DNA from: Mytilus galloprovincialis
Lineage: Eukaryota > Mollusca > Bivalvia > Mytilida > Mytilidae
Assembly: GCF_965363235.1 (NCBI RefSeq)
Contig: NC_134846.1
Span: 70,406,724-70,470,723 of the forward strand
Direction: 5' to 3'
DNA: 64,000 nucleotides
Under the pieces are notes generated by a model, which saw only the letters and a program-made list of their open reading frames with translations, was not told the DNA's origin and did no database searches. Position 1 is the first letter of the stretch, and the number at the start of each line of letters is the position of its first letter. Shown one piece after another: positions 32,966 to 45,760 of this stretch. The position numbers were made by a program, and so were the translations under genes.

Positions 32966-35171
32966 TACCGTTTTACACAAAAAAGACAAGAAGTTCGAGG
33001 ATTCACAAATTTGAAACATCTTTCCATTTCACGAACCTCCGTTTATCTGAAAAGTCATTAACATACACATATATCAGGAGAGTCAACTTTTGAAAATGAA
33101 AAAACAAAATATATCCGAGAAACTTATTTCTTACAAAATGAAAATTAGCATAGAATATTGTTAAATCGTTCAAAAAAATTTGGATTTTTACGGATGTTAA
33201 TTTAAGCATGGATGCAATTTAAATACTCAATTTACAGGGTTTTTGGTCTGTTGAGGTTTGATATAAAATAATTTTTTAAAAAGAACCAATTTTCCTATGA
33301 TTCAGTATGAATTCAAACTAACAATTTGTGTAATCGTATTTTTATTTAAGATATATCTAAAATATAAACATATACTGGAATATAAATTTTTGGCTGGTCT
33401 TAAATAAAGTTATAGGTAGACATAATTGTCAAAATACGTGCAATTTGGGAGAGCCTAACGTGGTATTTAACTGTTCACATTTGTTTTTCGGTATACCAGT
33501 GTTAAAAACAAATGGAACATTGGTATAAACGATGGTTTAAGGAAGTTACAGCTTTTGTTTTCTATCTTTCCTTAAAATTATAGAACAATGCCAAGTACAA
33601 ACCAGGAACATACTCTTTTTTCAAATTAAATGAGAGTCTTGGTAATTGTCAATGTCATAGCATACAAAACGAAAGCAACAACAAAACGAAACATTAATGA
33701 ATGTTTCTTAACTTTAAATGCGACCAGACTGAAATCAGAAAATTAATTCAGTAAGTTTTATTATAACTAGTAACCATGACTGCAAAGATCGTACATTAAG
33801 TACTTGACAAAACATTAACCCATCTTACCTCAGAGAAGACGGAAAATGTATATCAAGTTGTCAAGCAAGTACAAGTAACTTAAATAAACTATACAATTGC
33901 ACCAACCATATAAACGGTTCAAAACAGACGTCATCGAATGTGAAAAAACATTTGCAATAAGTTGTATTCTTTGTTAAATCTTGACAATTATATGTACCAA
34001 GGTTTGTAATTTTATCATCGTGCATTACTCAATTATCAATATGAGAAATCACTGAATCGTTTAGAAAAAATTGACATTTAAATTTATTTAGTTCATTCTT
34101 TGATCCTCAGTCTATATAACTTATATATATTATACAATGGTTAACATTTATTGCATACTTTAGAACATTCAACTGCACAATTGACTGTACTAAATTGGTT
34201 GTATGATTTCCATGTGTTTGATCATTTTCAGCACTGCTCGCGCCATGAAAATCAAACTTTGAACTTCAATTAGATATACGAATATAAAGAATTTAAAAAA
34301 GGATAATTTCACTGAACTTAAATTTGCTTGCTTCACATTGGTATTAATATTGATACACTCATAGAGTCTTATCCCCGACGCATTTTGCGACTGTCCCAAG
34401 TCATGAGCTTCTATCCTAGTTAGTATGGTATGCGTTTTTTGTTTTATTATTTTGCCTCATTTATTTGTCTGGGAATTGAGTGTGACCTTCTTTTTACCTT
34501 AATTGTACACATTTTTGTTGAGGGTCCAGCCAAAGACCGCCTCCGATGCGGGATGTTCTCACTGTGGTGAAGACAGATCGTCCTCGTCACAGTGGCCTTC
34601 GTCTTTCGACACAATTCCTGTTGTCATTATAATTTTGTTTAAAATAGTCCTCGCCTACTGACCGTGTATTTGAAATATTAAACAGACACTATCCTATTAT
34701 CAAACATACACACGGTTTCGACGTATTTTTGACCATTAATACTCATAGAAGTGTTAAGAAAGAAATTTCTGACGTTTCTTGATGTTTAAGGAGTGCAATT
34801 TGAGAGTGTTTCAGAATAATCCTACATTGTTATGAGGTATTGTGGTAGGAAATAGTCTCAATCTCCCTAGATTGTACATTTTTTTTAATGTAAATAAGTA
34901 AGAAACTCATTCGATTTTGAGATGTGGGTTATTCGGCAATGCGACGGAAAAGTCAACAACACAAAAGTAAAAAATAAAAACGATCTGAATTAAAAGAAGA
35001 AAAGAATGAAAGATGCGAAAATGTAATTTCCTATGCGTCCGAAATGTGTTATCCTTAGAGTTAGGTGAGGATATCAGTACGTGAATCGTGCCATTACATT
35101 ATAGACTTGTGTATATGATGAGATTGTAGAACTCCTGCTGGTTTTTTCAATGAAGGATTTATCAGTTTAGT
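32966..35171. other. No gene seen; dispersed repeat at about 34370-34640
   Basis: AT-rich spacer. The segment 'gactgtcccaagtcatgagctt...gggtccagccaaagaccgcctccgatgc' at about 34380-34640 resembles the 'cccaagtcaggagcctg' repeats at 10435 and 22165 at its start. No domain in any ORF. Confidence 0.5.
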
Positions 35172-35179
35172 ACTAAAAC
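35172..35179 (+). repeat. hAT target-site duplication (left)
   Basis: actaaaac, repeated exactly at 38642-38649. Eight base pairs is the hAT standard. Confidence 0.92.
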
Positions 35180-35365
35180 CAGAGACGGGGTAATTGTAAT
35201 TGTAATCGTTAATCAGCTGTAATTGATTACAATTTTTCAAGTAATCAGTGTAATCATTAATCAGCCAAAAATCTGATTACATGTAATTTAAATTAATCAA
35301 TTACTTCTCAAAATGCCCTGTAATCCTGATTACTTTATGATTACATTCTGATTACAATGAAAAAA
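35180..35365 (+). promoter_or_regulatory. Left terminal region of hAT with GTAATC motif array
   Basis: After CAGAGACGGG come about fifteen copies of GTAAT(C/T) or its complement (for example 'gtaattgtaattgtaatcg', 'tgattac'). Subterminal arrays of this kind bind hAT transposase in studied elements. Mirrored at 38484-38641. Confidence 0.75.
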
Positions 35366-35762
35366 AATCTCAAATTGTGTTTATTGTCAATATCATGAAT
35401 ATAGCATGTCTGAAATTATTATAAAAAAAGAGTTCACCTTGTATTAAATAAATATATAAATTGTAAAAATAGTTTTGTTTTCATGTTTACTTAAATATAT
35501 TCAAACAAATGTTCTCTCAATGATCTTTTTTAAACTTGTTTTGCATGTTTTGTGAGAACAAGTTTTTATAATGAAATTTAGGAAAGACTTTTGTATAAAG
35601 TTAAACTCACTGGGTAGAAATTTAGTTTTTTTTTAATTCCAAAAGCCCTTGGCAAAATTTCCTCAAGACTGGTCATATTCGTAGTGAGTTCAATTCATTT
35701 ATTTTAAGTTATAAAAGTGTATAGAGAATTAGTTGATTTTCATTGTGAAAAGTGGATCAGAA

Positions 35763-38310
35763 ATGTCAGGTCCACCTATTTCGGAGTATTTTATATTGCC
35801 TAAAGATGCATGTGGGAAAGTCACACCCAAATGTAAACTTTGTACTGCAGTAATATCTAGACACACAAAGACTTCAAACTTTTTGACACATCTCAAGGTA
35901 AGGATTTTTATTACTATATGTTTCATTTATATGATTTATTCCAGATTAATGAGGACAATGAAGACACTCAATTTGATTTTTATTGTAAAAAAAAATAAAT
36001 TTATATAACAAATTCATTGGATTTTTTAAATTAACCTTTCTGTTATAATTGAGACTTGACGTAACTAGACTTGCCATTCTCGGTTTTATCAAAGAAGAAA
36101 TATAGATTTCTTTTTATTTATCAACAGATTATTTTTTTCAAGGAAAAACAATTTTAAATGAACATGTGTATTGTGTAGACAGTAAATGCTAGTATTAGTT
36201 TAGATTTGTTTTATTTATTTTGTTTCTGTGAAATTAAAACATAAACAGATTTTAAACCACTCATTAGCCTTAGTAAAACTAATGAACATGTATTCACAAT
36301 TTAAAGGTGTATATTTGATAATGGCTGGTTATATTCAATTTATAATTGTCTTTAATCCTGAATTATAATCCTTTGTTGATAATGTGATTATTGTCACCAT
36401 TGAATTGACAGGTAGACCAATTAAGGTCGGTTTTTATTTCAAGATCAATTGTGTGTAGCTGTCCCTCAGGGCAATATAATAAAAGGCAAATCAAAAATGT
36501 GAAAATGTATCTAATTAGCAAACAAAATATGGACATGTCAAATGTAATGATTGTAAATGTTTATATTTTGTTAAAGATTTTTCAACAAATATATTATAAT
36601 TTTAGATTTTTTTTAATGGTAACTTTATTTTATATTCCAGAGAGTGCACCCTGAAATAATTATAAAGCCTGCAAAATGTCAGAAAGAAGACACCCAAGCC
36701 TCTATGCAAACTTTTATTCAACTAAATTCCAAGTATGCTAAAGCAGACATTCGTCAAATAGATTTGAATGATGCAACTGTAGAATTTATTGCTGGGAATC
36801 TACTACCATTGTCTACTGTTGAAAGTCCTAAATTCAAAAAACTTTGTGAAAAACTGGATCCCAAGTTTCAAGTCCCATCTAGAAAATATCTGGCGAGTAA
36901 ACTTATTGTACACAAGGCAAATAGAATTCAAGATAATCTTAAATATCAGTTATCAAAAGCACAAAATGTGTGTCTTACATTGGATTTATGGTCAAATAGG
37001 CAGATGTCAGCATTTCTTGGAATTACAGGACATTTTGTTTCTGACTGGGAGTTAAAGTCTGTCATGATTGCGTGCAATAAATTCAAAGGCAAACATACTA
37101 GTGAAAACATTGGTCATTATTATGAAGAAACTCTTGCAAATTTTGATCTGGTTGACAAGGTTTTATGTATTGTTACTGATAATGCATCAAATATGGTGAA
37201 CACTTTTGACATGCCATTACCATGATATTCATTTGAGACTGTTAATTCAGAAGATGGTAGTGACGATGAAGACAATGAGGACACTGATGACATTTCTGAT
37301 ACACAGGAACATTTTGATCACTTGTCATTTCATTTACCATGCTATGCACATACATTGCAGCTTGTTGTTAGAGATGGTATACAACAAACAAACCAGCATC
37401 TTAAGAATGTAGTTTTAAAGGCATCACAAATCATTAGCCATATAAGGAAATCTATAAATGCAAGTGAAATTCTTGAAAGTGAGAAAGTGTTCAAGCACAA
37501 AATGTTACTAGATGGAATTCACAGTTGATTATGATTCGGTCGATATTAAAAATACCAGAAAGTAAACTGCAGGAAATAGATTATTCTGTAAAGCTGTCTG
37601 CATACGAGAGAAAGCTTTTAAAGGAGCTCTGTGAAATTTTTACACCATTTGAAGATGCGACACACCTTATACAACAACAGAAGCATGTTACAGCTAGTCT
37701 ACCCATTCCAGTAACTGTTGGCCTAAGGAAGAAGCTCCAAAGTTTGGTGTCTTTGTATAACAACAAAATAGTAACAACCTTAATAGAGTCTATTGCAAAA
37801 AGACTTTCTAAGTATGAAGAAAATGAGGCTTTGGTTATTGCAACTGCTCTTGATCCACGTTTCAAACTACAGTGATGTGATCAAAACAGAAGTGACTTTG
37901 AAAGTTTACTAAAAGATAAAGGAAGGAGTTTAGAGGACACCATTATGGATGAAGATGATGAATCTCTGTCACCTCCAAAAAAGAAAGCTAAAACAGATTT
38001 GTTTTCCTTTCTTGACTCTCCTGCTACCCCGAGAAAACGTCATCATTCTAAAATGCAATGTAAAGTAGAGGATTATTTAAGTGAACCACTTGAAGATATG
38101 GAGTGTGACCCTTTGGAATTTTGGAAAGCTAGACAGAGTACACATCCACATTTGTCAAAGCTGGCCTGGAGGTATTTTTCAATACAGGCTTCCTCTGCTG
38201 CTGTTGAGAGACTGTTTAGTATTGGAGGGAAAATTTTCAGACCAGACAGATTTAGACTCAAATTTCAAATATTTCAGAGATTAATGATGATTAAATGTAA
38301 CGGACAATAA
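35763..38310 (+). pseudogene. hAT transposase (BED finger, RNase H-like core, hATC)
   Basis: Exon 1 35763-35897 (ATG, donor CTCAAG|GTAAGG) and exon 2 from 36641 (acceptor TATTCCAG). The BED zinc finger spans the junction: CKLC in exon 1, HLK-RVH completed in exon 2. Core motifs: LTLDLWSNRQMSAFLGIT (first Asp region), CIVTDNASNM (second Asp), CYAHTLQLVV, and near the end AWRYFSIQASSAAVERLFSIGG, the hATC block with the Glu-containing motif. Lesions: TGA at 37223-37225, frameshift near 37510-37525, TGA at 37873-37875. An acidic insert (DGSDDEDNEDTDD) follows the first stop. It would cut and paste the element by recognising the ends. Confidence 0.92.
35898..36640 (+). other. Intron of the hAT transposase
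   Basis: 743 bp, GTAAGG ... TATATTCCAG, phase 0. It separates the two halves of the BED finger. No other feature seen. Confidence 0.8.
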
Positions 38311-38483
38311 ACAGTTACAAAATGTTCATGTATATATGTTGTGAATCTTTGCGGTCTATTAAATTGATGAGTTTTGATGTTATTATTTTGTATAAACATA
38401 TCAAATTAAATCCTGTCTCAATAAGTGCAACAGTGATAACCATTTTTAATTTACATCTTTCAAATGGGTACATATAAAAATCA

Positions 38484-38641
38484 CTGTAATCAGATGTAAT
38501 CATGATTACTTTGCCAATGTAATCATTAATTTAATCAGACTCTTTGAGAAATGGTGTAATCGTTAATTTAATTTAATCGTACAATTGACAAAGTAATTGT
38601 AATTTAATCAATTACATTGAAAGTAATCGGACCCATCTCTG
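38484..38641 (-). promoter_or_regulatory. Right terminal region of hAT with GTAATC motif array
   Basis: Mirror of the left end: repeated GTAATC/GATTAC words, then the terminal CAGAGATGGGTCCGATTAC on the minus strand. Confidence 0.75.
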
Positions 38642-38649
38642 ACTAAAAC
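38642..38649 (+). repeat. hAT target-site duplication (right)
   Basis: actaaaac, identical to 35172-35179. Confidence 0.92.
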
Positions 38650-38699
38650 AGGAGTGAAAGATATCTGAGGGACATTAAAACTCATCAATCAAAAATAAA

Positions 38700-39600
38700 C
38701 TGACAACACCATGGCTAAAAAAGAAAAAAAGTCCGACAGACAAATAATAGACACAACATAGAAAACTAAAGACTAAGCAACACGAACCCCGCCAAACATA
38801 GGGGTGATCTCAGGTTATCCGAAGGGTAAACAGACCCTGTTCCACATGTGGCACCCGTCGTGTTGTTCATGTAATAACAAACCCGGATAATAGTCTAATC
38901 GGTAGGTCACATTCATGAACATGGAACGGGATTGAAGTTATGACATTAGAAACATATTCGATATCATCGTGACATTTGTATCATAAATAAGCAATTTGTT
39001 ATTCAAGTAGTATTTGGTTCACGTAATACATCGACCTCTTTTGAGAGACCTGTGAAATAGCATCTCAGCATGTTACTCTTGTTATTACAAACCCGGTAAA
39101 TAGGCTAATTCGGTAAGTCACATTCGTAAAAAAGGGAATGGGATTGTATATACGACATAAGGAACATATCGAATATCATCTGTGAAACGGATATTCCATA
39201 AATGTCAACCAATTCGTGATTACGTCCGTTAAGTTTACGAAGGGATGATTTCAACCTTACCAATTGGAACTCTTGGTTTAATAGCTTTCTTGTGACTAGC
39301 AACCCTTTATCAAGAAAATCATGATAGAAATGAAAGCCCGAGAATATCGTTTAAATTGAGAGATATATACTCCGTATGCAGGCGCTCCTTTAATTTTGCC
39401 ACATACAAATGGAAAGTTCGCAATTGGGAAGCTGAAATCATCTTTTTTTCGTAATGTTTTATTTTCAACCGAAATTCATTGTCAATTTATAGATCTAAGG
39501 CAAGATATTAGAAAGACTTTAGACGAAATGATTGATAAATATTTACTGTATCTGTTGTATTCTTTATCTCTAGTTAAATAGGATAGATGAGTTTAACATA
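38700..39600 (-). pseudogene. Relic of FDFSTLYT-type RT element, 3' part
   Basis: On the minus strand, 39500-39300 reads KKDDFSFPIANFPFVCG and APAYGVYISQFKRYSRA, and 39302-39105 reads TRKLLNQEFQLVRLKSSLRKLNGRNHELVDIYGISVSQM: the thumb-like C-terminus of this RT family (compare 41748-41954, 45354-45665). The non-coding part that follows (about 38700-39000, 'aacacgaaccccgccaaacataggggtgatctc') recurs at 58020-58250 and 62910-63030 and reversed at 53990-54235, and so is probably the family 3' UTR. Frames are broken. Confidence 0.75.
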
Positions 39601-41707
39601 GTCATCAAATTTTTAATATAGTAACCATTACTGTGCTGACATGAACAATCATTGATTACGTGATTAAGAATTCAAATATTGGATAACAACATTTTGAAAA
39701 ATTACAAATATTAAAATCCAACTTCAAAGTTTCCGAGATCAAAACTACAGAACATGAATGTTGACGACTATATTGGATTTCATCGAAACAAAATTTAAGT
39801 TAACACACTTCTGTAAGTGATGACCAGTTTCAGAATTCATGATACAGCAGAAGACATACAGTAATTTGGAAAATGTGTTACGATGCAAGTCCAAAAAAAA
39901 CTCTGGTACATCATACAACTAGCAGTATCCCACAAGACTAATAGTATGATATAATTCCTTTCAAGTCACTGATTTTCTGATAAAAAAAAAATTAAGAGCG
40001 GTATTTAAGTGTGCTCGATATCACGGGATAGGTTATTGATTTTGAACTATTTCTATTTCATTATAGCTAACGATAAAATTCCATAAGTATAATTTTTTAA
40101 ACCGTTTTATGTAGCTGACTACTACGGAAATCTAAAAGACAAAAAGCGTCCTAAATTAATCTAACTTGTCAATTAATAAAAATTCTTATAATATATATTT
40201 ATAAATATAAAAATGATATAAATAATATAAATCAAGAAATATCATTCACTCTCTTCATATATAGCTCCTTCAAATTTAGATTTAAAAAAAAGTAAAATCT
40301 TCCTTTGCAGTGATATTTTTTTTTCGGGATTTAGACCCATGTACCTGTGACAACAATGCATCGCTATCAGCGATTTGTTCTTCTTTCTAGACATCTAGAC
40401 AAACTATAATCAATATACAAATATAGCTTTGGCTTTTCTCGTCATATTTATCTAGGTTTGTAATACAGTATACATGTTGTTGTATTATGTTTTGTGGCAA
40501 AACGATAGAATGTCTATTTTTATCCGTCGTAAAGACGAAAATACATAGGGAGTCATATCAATATGTTATATGTTGTATGTCTTACATACACCACATGATA
40601 GCCAATTCCTATACAGTGATAAAACTATATATAACGATATCAGTTTGAACTGTATAGTATTTGACTGAGCATCCGATGTGACAGTGATTGCGCTCTCCAT
40701 CTCTGTTATAGACACTCAACCTTGCTCATAAAGCCAACTATGGTTTAACTAGATGACATTTGAAAGGAAATGGGGCTTATCGTAGATGTGAGATCATTGT
40801 TACAACAAAAGACTTTTTTTAAACAGGAAATAAGTATAAAAATAATACCGAACAACAATAATTCAAAATGGAGAAGTCCTTAAAAACTGACAAAATCAAA
40901 TGTTACCAACCATTGGAATGAATGAAAAACAACTGCCATATTATTGAATTGGTACAGGCATTTTGAAAAAAGTGGGTAAATCAGCGACTATACTGCATTT
41001 AAAAAGAAAAGAAAGACAGATCTCTTGTGAAGAATTGTCTCTTTGGTAATCATACCACACCTTCTTTCTTTATTGTAAAAATGATCTGCTATTCCTACAT
41101 TGCTGATAAAAAATTGAAACATTTGTTCCCTCCCAGTCTCAAATCTTGAACATCTTCCACCAACATTTTGCATAACTACAACCAGATGTATAAACATAGA
41201 TGTTAGATAATAAAATTCAAAAGATATATTTTTAACATACGAAAGCCGAATAAGAATATAGTTATTCAAATTGGAACTATTGGATTATTGTGAAGAGTTT
41301 CCGCGAGGAAAAAATACCGAATCATTAATGGCTGTTTACTGACTGACATCCCCTTGTATAATACCCCCAAAAACAGCATACTAATGTCAGTATTGCAAAA
41401 AATATGTACTTTAGTATGTGTTTTACTTATCTGATATGTTTTCATTGACATTTCCATCGTATACTGTCAAGACTAAAACATTTTGTTTTAATATATCTAG
41501 GTTTTGTTTTACAGGAGAGAAATACAATATCTTGATCATTAATATGCTGGTATTAAAGAACAACAACCTTTAATTGAAATCAATATTTTCAAGATAATGG
41601 AACTGCTATGGGTACAAAAATGGCTCTATTATATTCAACCATATTTATGGGAAAATTAGAAAAATTACACTAAGATTATTCTATCTAAAAATTGCTTTCC
41701 TCGTTTT
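39601..41707. other. No gene seen
   Basis: AT-rich. Only a short dispersed-repeat tag at about 41020-41075 ('gaattgtctctttggtaatcataccac') is recognised. Confidence 0.5.
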
Positions 41708-42780
41708 GATTTATAGGTCACATTCATGAAAGGGAAGGGGATTGTAGTTACGACGTAAGGAACATATCCGATATCATCTGTAAAACAATTATTCCATAAC
41801 GGTCAACCAACTCGTGATGGTGTCCGTAAAATTTACGAAGGGAGGATTTTAACTTCACCATTCGGAACTCTTGGTTTAATAGCTTCCTTGTGAGCAGCAA
41901 ACCTCTAGCAAGAAATTCATGATAGGAAATACAAGCACGGGAATATCGTATCAATTGGGAGATATATACCCGTATGCAGGTGATGCTGGAATGTTGCTAC
42001 TTAGAAATGGAAAGTTCATAATTGGAAAGCTGAAATCATCTTTTTTACCGTAAAGTTTTCTTTTCAACCGACCCTCACTGTCAATTTCAAGATGTGAGTC
42101 AAGATATGAGACCGACTTAACTGTATCCTTTATATCTAGTTCGATGGGATAGATACGTTCAACATAGAACATTATCTATATAGCGGAAAGTAAAGTTAAA
42201 GGATATTGCCAACTTCTTATCATTTTTCTTAAGAAGTCCTGCATGTAGTCAGCGCCATAATAATAAATAAACAAGTCGGCAAGAAGAGGAGCACAATTGG
42301 TTCCCATTGGAATGCCATCGGTCTATTGAAAAACACGTCCTCCGAACGTAACAAATATGTTGTCAATCAAGAAATCAAGCATCTTGATAATGTCAGTTTC
42401 AGAGAATTTTTTGTTTGAATCAGAGTGATCCTTTACAATGGAGGATTTATCCTTTCTTAAGACCAGATACTTGTATATACGTTGGCCATTCTTTTTTATG
42501 AAACAAAGCAGTACCAACTTTTTCAAGTTGTCTTTTAGTTTGGAATGTGTAATACTTGTGTAAAGTGTAGAAAAGTCAAATGTTTTAATACTATTGCAAG
42601 ATGAAAGAGAGTTAGATTTTATGTACTCTAAAAGATCTTTGGAGTTTTTTAGTATCCACATCTGATTCACGCCACCTCTAGAATAGACGGTTTCACAATT
42701 ACTTTGAAACCCAGCTTTGATTGCTGATAGAATAGATGTTAATAATTTAGAAAGAGGTTCGAAAGGAACATAGAACAGAC
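41708..42780 (-). pseudogene. FDFSTLYT-type reverse transcriptase relic, longest copy
   Basis: Minus strand, in order: PLSKLLTSILSAIKAGFQSN and YSRGGVNQMWILKNSKDLL (about 42775-42630), TFDFSTLYTSITHSKL (RT palm, first Asp), FGGRVFQ then TAG, TDGIPMGTNCAPLLADLF (primer-grip-like), a degraded patch where a YIDD active site is expected, VERIYPIELDIKDT, SYLDSHLEIDSEGR, FPFLSSNIPASPAYGYI, and TRKLLNQEFRMVKLKSSLRKFYGHHHELVDRYGI. The family is RT-only in what I can see. It may be a Penelope-like group, possibly with the endonuclease placed elsewhere as in Naiad elements; this assignment is inference. Confidence 0.75.
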
Positions 42781-42984
42781 CTGGATGTCCTCTTTGGTTA
42801 GTGTCGTGAGGGTATCTGTTTAGTTTCCAAGTGAATTGTCAATACCTAATTCATTCACCAAGCAGTTAATGTAATGAGTTTTACACACACAAAAACGATG
42901 TTGAACAGTTGAATAGAATTCCAAACTATCTAGAAAAAATTCCAAGCAGCCTTTTCCTCAAATGCCTCAATGGCCAAAGGAGTG

Positions 42985-43145
42985 GTTTATCTAAGATGCC
43001 CCTCCTTTCAGGAAGTCAGCATTTCAGACAGTCTCAAATTTAATGACTTTTACTGCATGAACATCCTAATGATTTAAACAATGCCCAGCGACAGGTTCGG
43101 GAACTAAATGTACTTCATCAAAGCGGCAATAATAAAAAGACTAGC
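42985..43145 (+). pseudogene. PLE GIY-YIG C-terminal relic
   Basis: The plus strand contains NAQRQVRE and LNVLHQSGNNKK, matching DAQRQVRESFWIKELNVHHPNGINKR at the end of the PLE at 25048. The preceding bases are too decayed to show the nuclease core. Confidence 0.6.
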
Positions 43146-43199
43146 AGTTTTATAGAGTTTCTTTTCTACTAATTTACACTCATTTTGACAATTAGAGAT

Positions 43200-44260
43200 G
43201 TTATATATATTTACACCCCAGTTCTACTGTTATACTTCATATATTCTATTTTTGAATCACGTGTAAATTGAATAGGATCCATTGTTACGAATAACAATGG
43301 ATTTTGACCACAGGCTGTGACAAGCAGGTTTCTGGAAACCCCTGCTTCTACCTCCCGTGACAATAGAAATTGATTATTCTTTAAATAGCATGAACATAAG
43401 AAATAACGAATAGTGTTCACTACAAATTATTTCAAGATATTAAAAAAAATATTTTAGGAAATTCCAATAGCGAAAAAAAAATAAGCATCTTTTTTTAATA
43501 CATAAAAAATCTTTTAATTAATTCTTTGCTGAAAGTTATATTTTTTATCCCAGTCATATGTCTCTGTTTAAAAAAAAAGGGGGATTCTAACTCTCGGAAC
43601 CCCCTCGTTATCCAGTGGCCGATCCGGGGTAGGGGTTCCGCGGGTTGGACCCGATTTAAAAGAACAATGTTTTGACTGTTTGGAACCCCACATCCTTTCT
43701 GTGGAGTTAAGAACCCCTAGCTGGATCAGCCCCTGCCCCCAAAAGAGAGAGTTACGAAATATCAAATCTGTATCTTTGTGTGCTGAGCGTTTCTGGTATA
43801 AAGGTAGTCGGGTTTCTATTGCAGACACACTTATTCCTTTGTAGGTCCGAATATGAATCTTTATTTATTCTCGAGAAGAGAAGGGGTAGGGAGCCTTTTT
43901 TTCTGTAAAACCGTAAGATAAAAAAATTAGTTATGATTACCTTTATTAAATTGATACTGGTAAGTACTTTGGTTAATAGTATTGCCTTTATCTATAGGTC
44001 TCTTCTACCAAATCCAACTCTTGCCAAAAAATGTCGTCCGTCTCATACCCTTTCATATTGACAACTGCATACAAGGAGCATGGCGTATTTTTTGTTTGTA
44101 ATATGAATACACGATACGATCAACCTTGACCTGCTGATCAATATTAACCCATGGATTTAATTGGAATATACAAAACAACCTTGACATTGGTAAAATATAC
44201 TCACTTGTCAAAGTTTGAGCGAAGATAACCAAAAAAGGTTACTAGTGGGGTTTCATGTAA
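43200..44260 (+). repeat. Duplicated copy of part of gene 1 intron 2
   Basis: Matches 11385-12140 and 13640-13820 in order and orientation: 'cccagttct', 'gtgtaaattgaata', 'gttcactacaa', 'tctcttctaccaaatccaac', 'acgatacga(c/t)caaccttgac', 'ggtttcat'. The YR relic of intron 2 is absent, so this copy shows the site before insertion. A GC-richer block at about 43570-43740 ('ggaaccccctcgttatccag', 'gatccggggtaggggttcc') is extra here. No exon is attached. Confidence 0.75.
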
Positions 44261-45353
44261 TAATTTTTTTTTTATAAATCATGGTTTGATATTGTCAATA
44301 AAATATATTCTATTACAATTTTTTTCATTTAATAATCAATGTTAACAATATAGAGTTTCGAATGGGTGTGTAACAATAACATAAAGGCACGTGCAGAGAG
44401 GGTTGAGTTTTGTTTTATTTGATAAAGTTAAAGATTTGGGATAAAATCACAGATCACAAATTACCTGTATCTACATAAGAAAATGCCTGTACCAATTGTA
44501 AGTCAGGAATAAGACAGTTTTTATTCATCCGTTTGATGTGTTTCAGCTTCTGATTTTGACATTAGAGTACGAACTTTCTGTTTTGAACTTTCCCCGAGTT
44601 CTGCATGTTGGTTAGTTTACTTTTTTTGAAGCAACGTTAGCGATCAATTAGTATTGTAAAAATATTTGTGTCAAATTTGCGCAAAAATGTTTGCAAATTT
44701 TGGTTCTTTATCAGTGGGATCATCATGACATCAACGCCTGCTTGCCGTTTGTCCAGTGCGTTTATCCTTTTTTGTATAGCGGATTATGTCTGTTGTCAGG
44801 ATAATTTATTGATATTGTTTGATTTTCAAATCGCTTGTAACATAATTTGGCATTATAATGTATTTATTATGTGATCTTTACATATATCACTTGATTTGCC
44901 TCACAATGAAGAAAAAAATCCAAGTGAATGCTTTTACTACTTTATTTCTCATTCAGATCACATTAATTTGAAAATTGAAAGATTTAGAAAACGCTAAATA
45001 AATGATCCCAATTGTAGAACTCCAAACAAGGACATTTATATACGTCAAGGTCTGATCCGCTCAGATAAAGGCAATTGTATTTTCATTTCTTTTATTTTGC
45101 TTGCAAATTTCTCAATTTGGTTATGTTCATAAAAAGGTGAACATTTAAAACTAATCAAATGTTCTTTTGATATATATATTTTATAAAAACTATAAAATAT
45201 AAAAAGGGATACTTAAGTTTCAAAAATCTATACGATTTACAAAAACAACTGATAATAGCGGCCTGTCCGGGAGAGAGGTGGACTTAAATGTAGTGCTTCA
45301 TAACATAAAGGTTAACAAGACGAGAATCAATACTTTAGATTTTTTAAAGTGTT
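44261..45353. other. No gene; dispersed repeat at about 44380-44620
   Basis: 44470-44610 matches the repeat at about 6850-6975. The remainder is AT-rich with no recognised feature. Confidence 0.5.
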
Positions 45354-45760
45354 ATGGACATAGGGAAGGTGAAGTATGTTACTTTTGTAAAGTATGTAAA
45401 ATCAATAACAGGTGTTTTGTATAGAAATACAGTGCTCACAGAGGAGCTATTAAATCAAGAGCTCCAAATAGGGAAGGTGAAATCATCCCTTCGTAAATTT
45501 GGAGGACGCAATCACGAATTGGTTGACATTTATGGAATATCCGTTTCACAGATGATATTGGACATGTTCCTTATGTCGTATATACACTCCCATTCCCTTT
45601 TAACGAATGTGACCTACCGAATTTGCCCATTTACCGGGTTTGTAGTAACACAAGCAACATGCTGAGATGCTATTTCACAGGTCTCTCAAAAGAGGTGAAT
45701 ATATTACATGAAACAAATTGCTTATTTATGATACAAATGTCAAGATGTCTGATGTAGGAG
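45354..45760 (+). pseudogene. FDFSTLYT-type RT relic, C-terminal end
   Basis: Reads TEELLNQELQIGKVKSSLRKFGGRNHELVDIYGISVSQMILDMF on the plus strand. The next 100 bp ('gctgagatgctatttcacagg...') match the reverse complement of 38980-39075, so two copies of the family share the same 3' flank. Confidence 0.7.

Larger units (their letters stand above)
35180..38641 (+). mobile_element. hAT DNA transposon, full-length but inactive
   Basis: 3462 bp between perfect 8-bp target duplications. Imperfect terminal inverted repeats start CAGAGACGGG on the left and CAGAGATGGG on the right (minus). Both ends carry dense GTAAT/ATTAC motifs. It encodes a two-exon transposase with BED finger, RNase H-like core and C-terminal hATC dimerisation region, interrupted by two stops and one frameshift. 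Confidence 0.95.

Noticed and set aside
39396..39581. Plus-strand 61-codon ORF
   Set aside because: It is antisense to the RT relic at 38700-39600.
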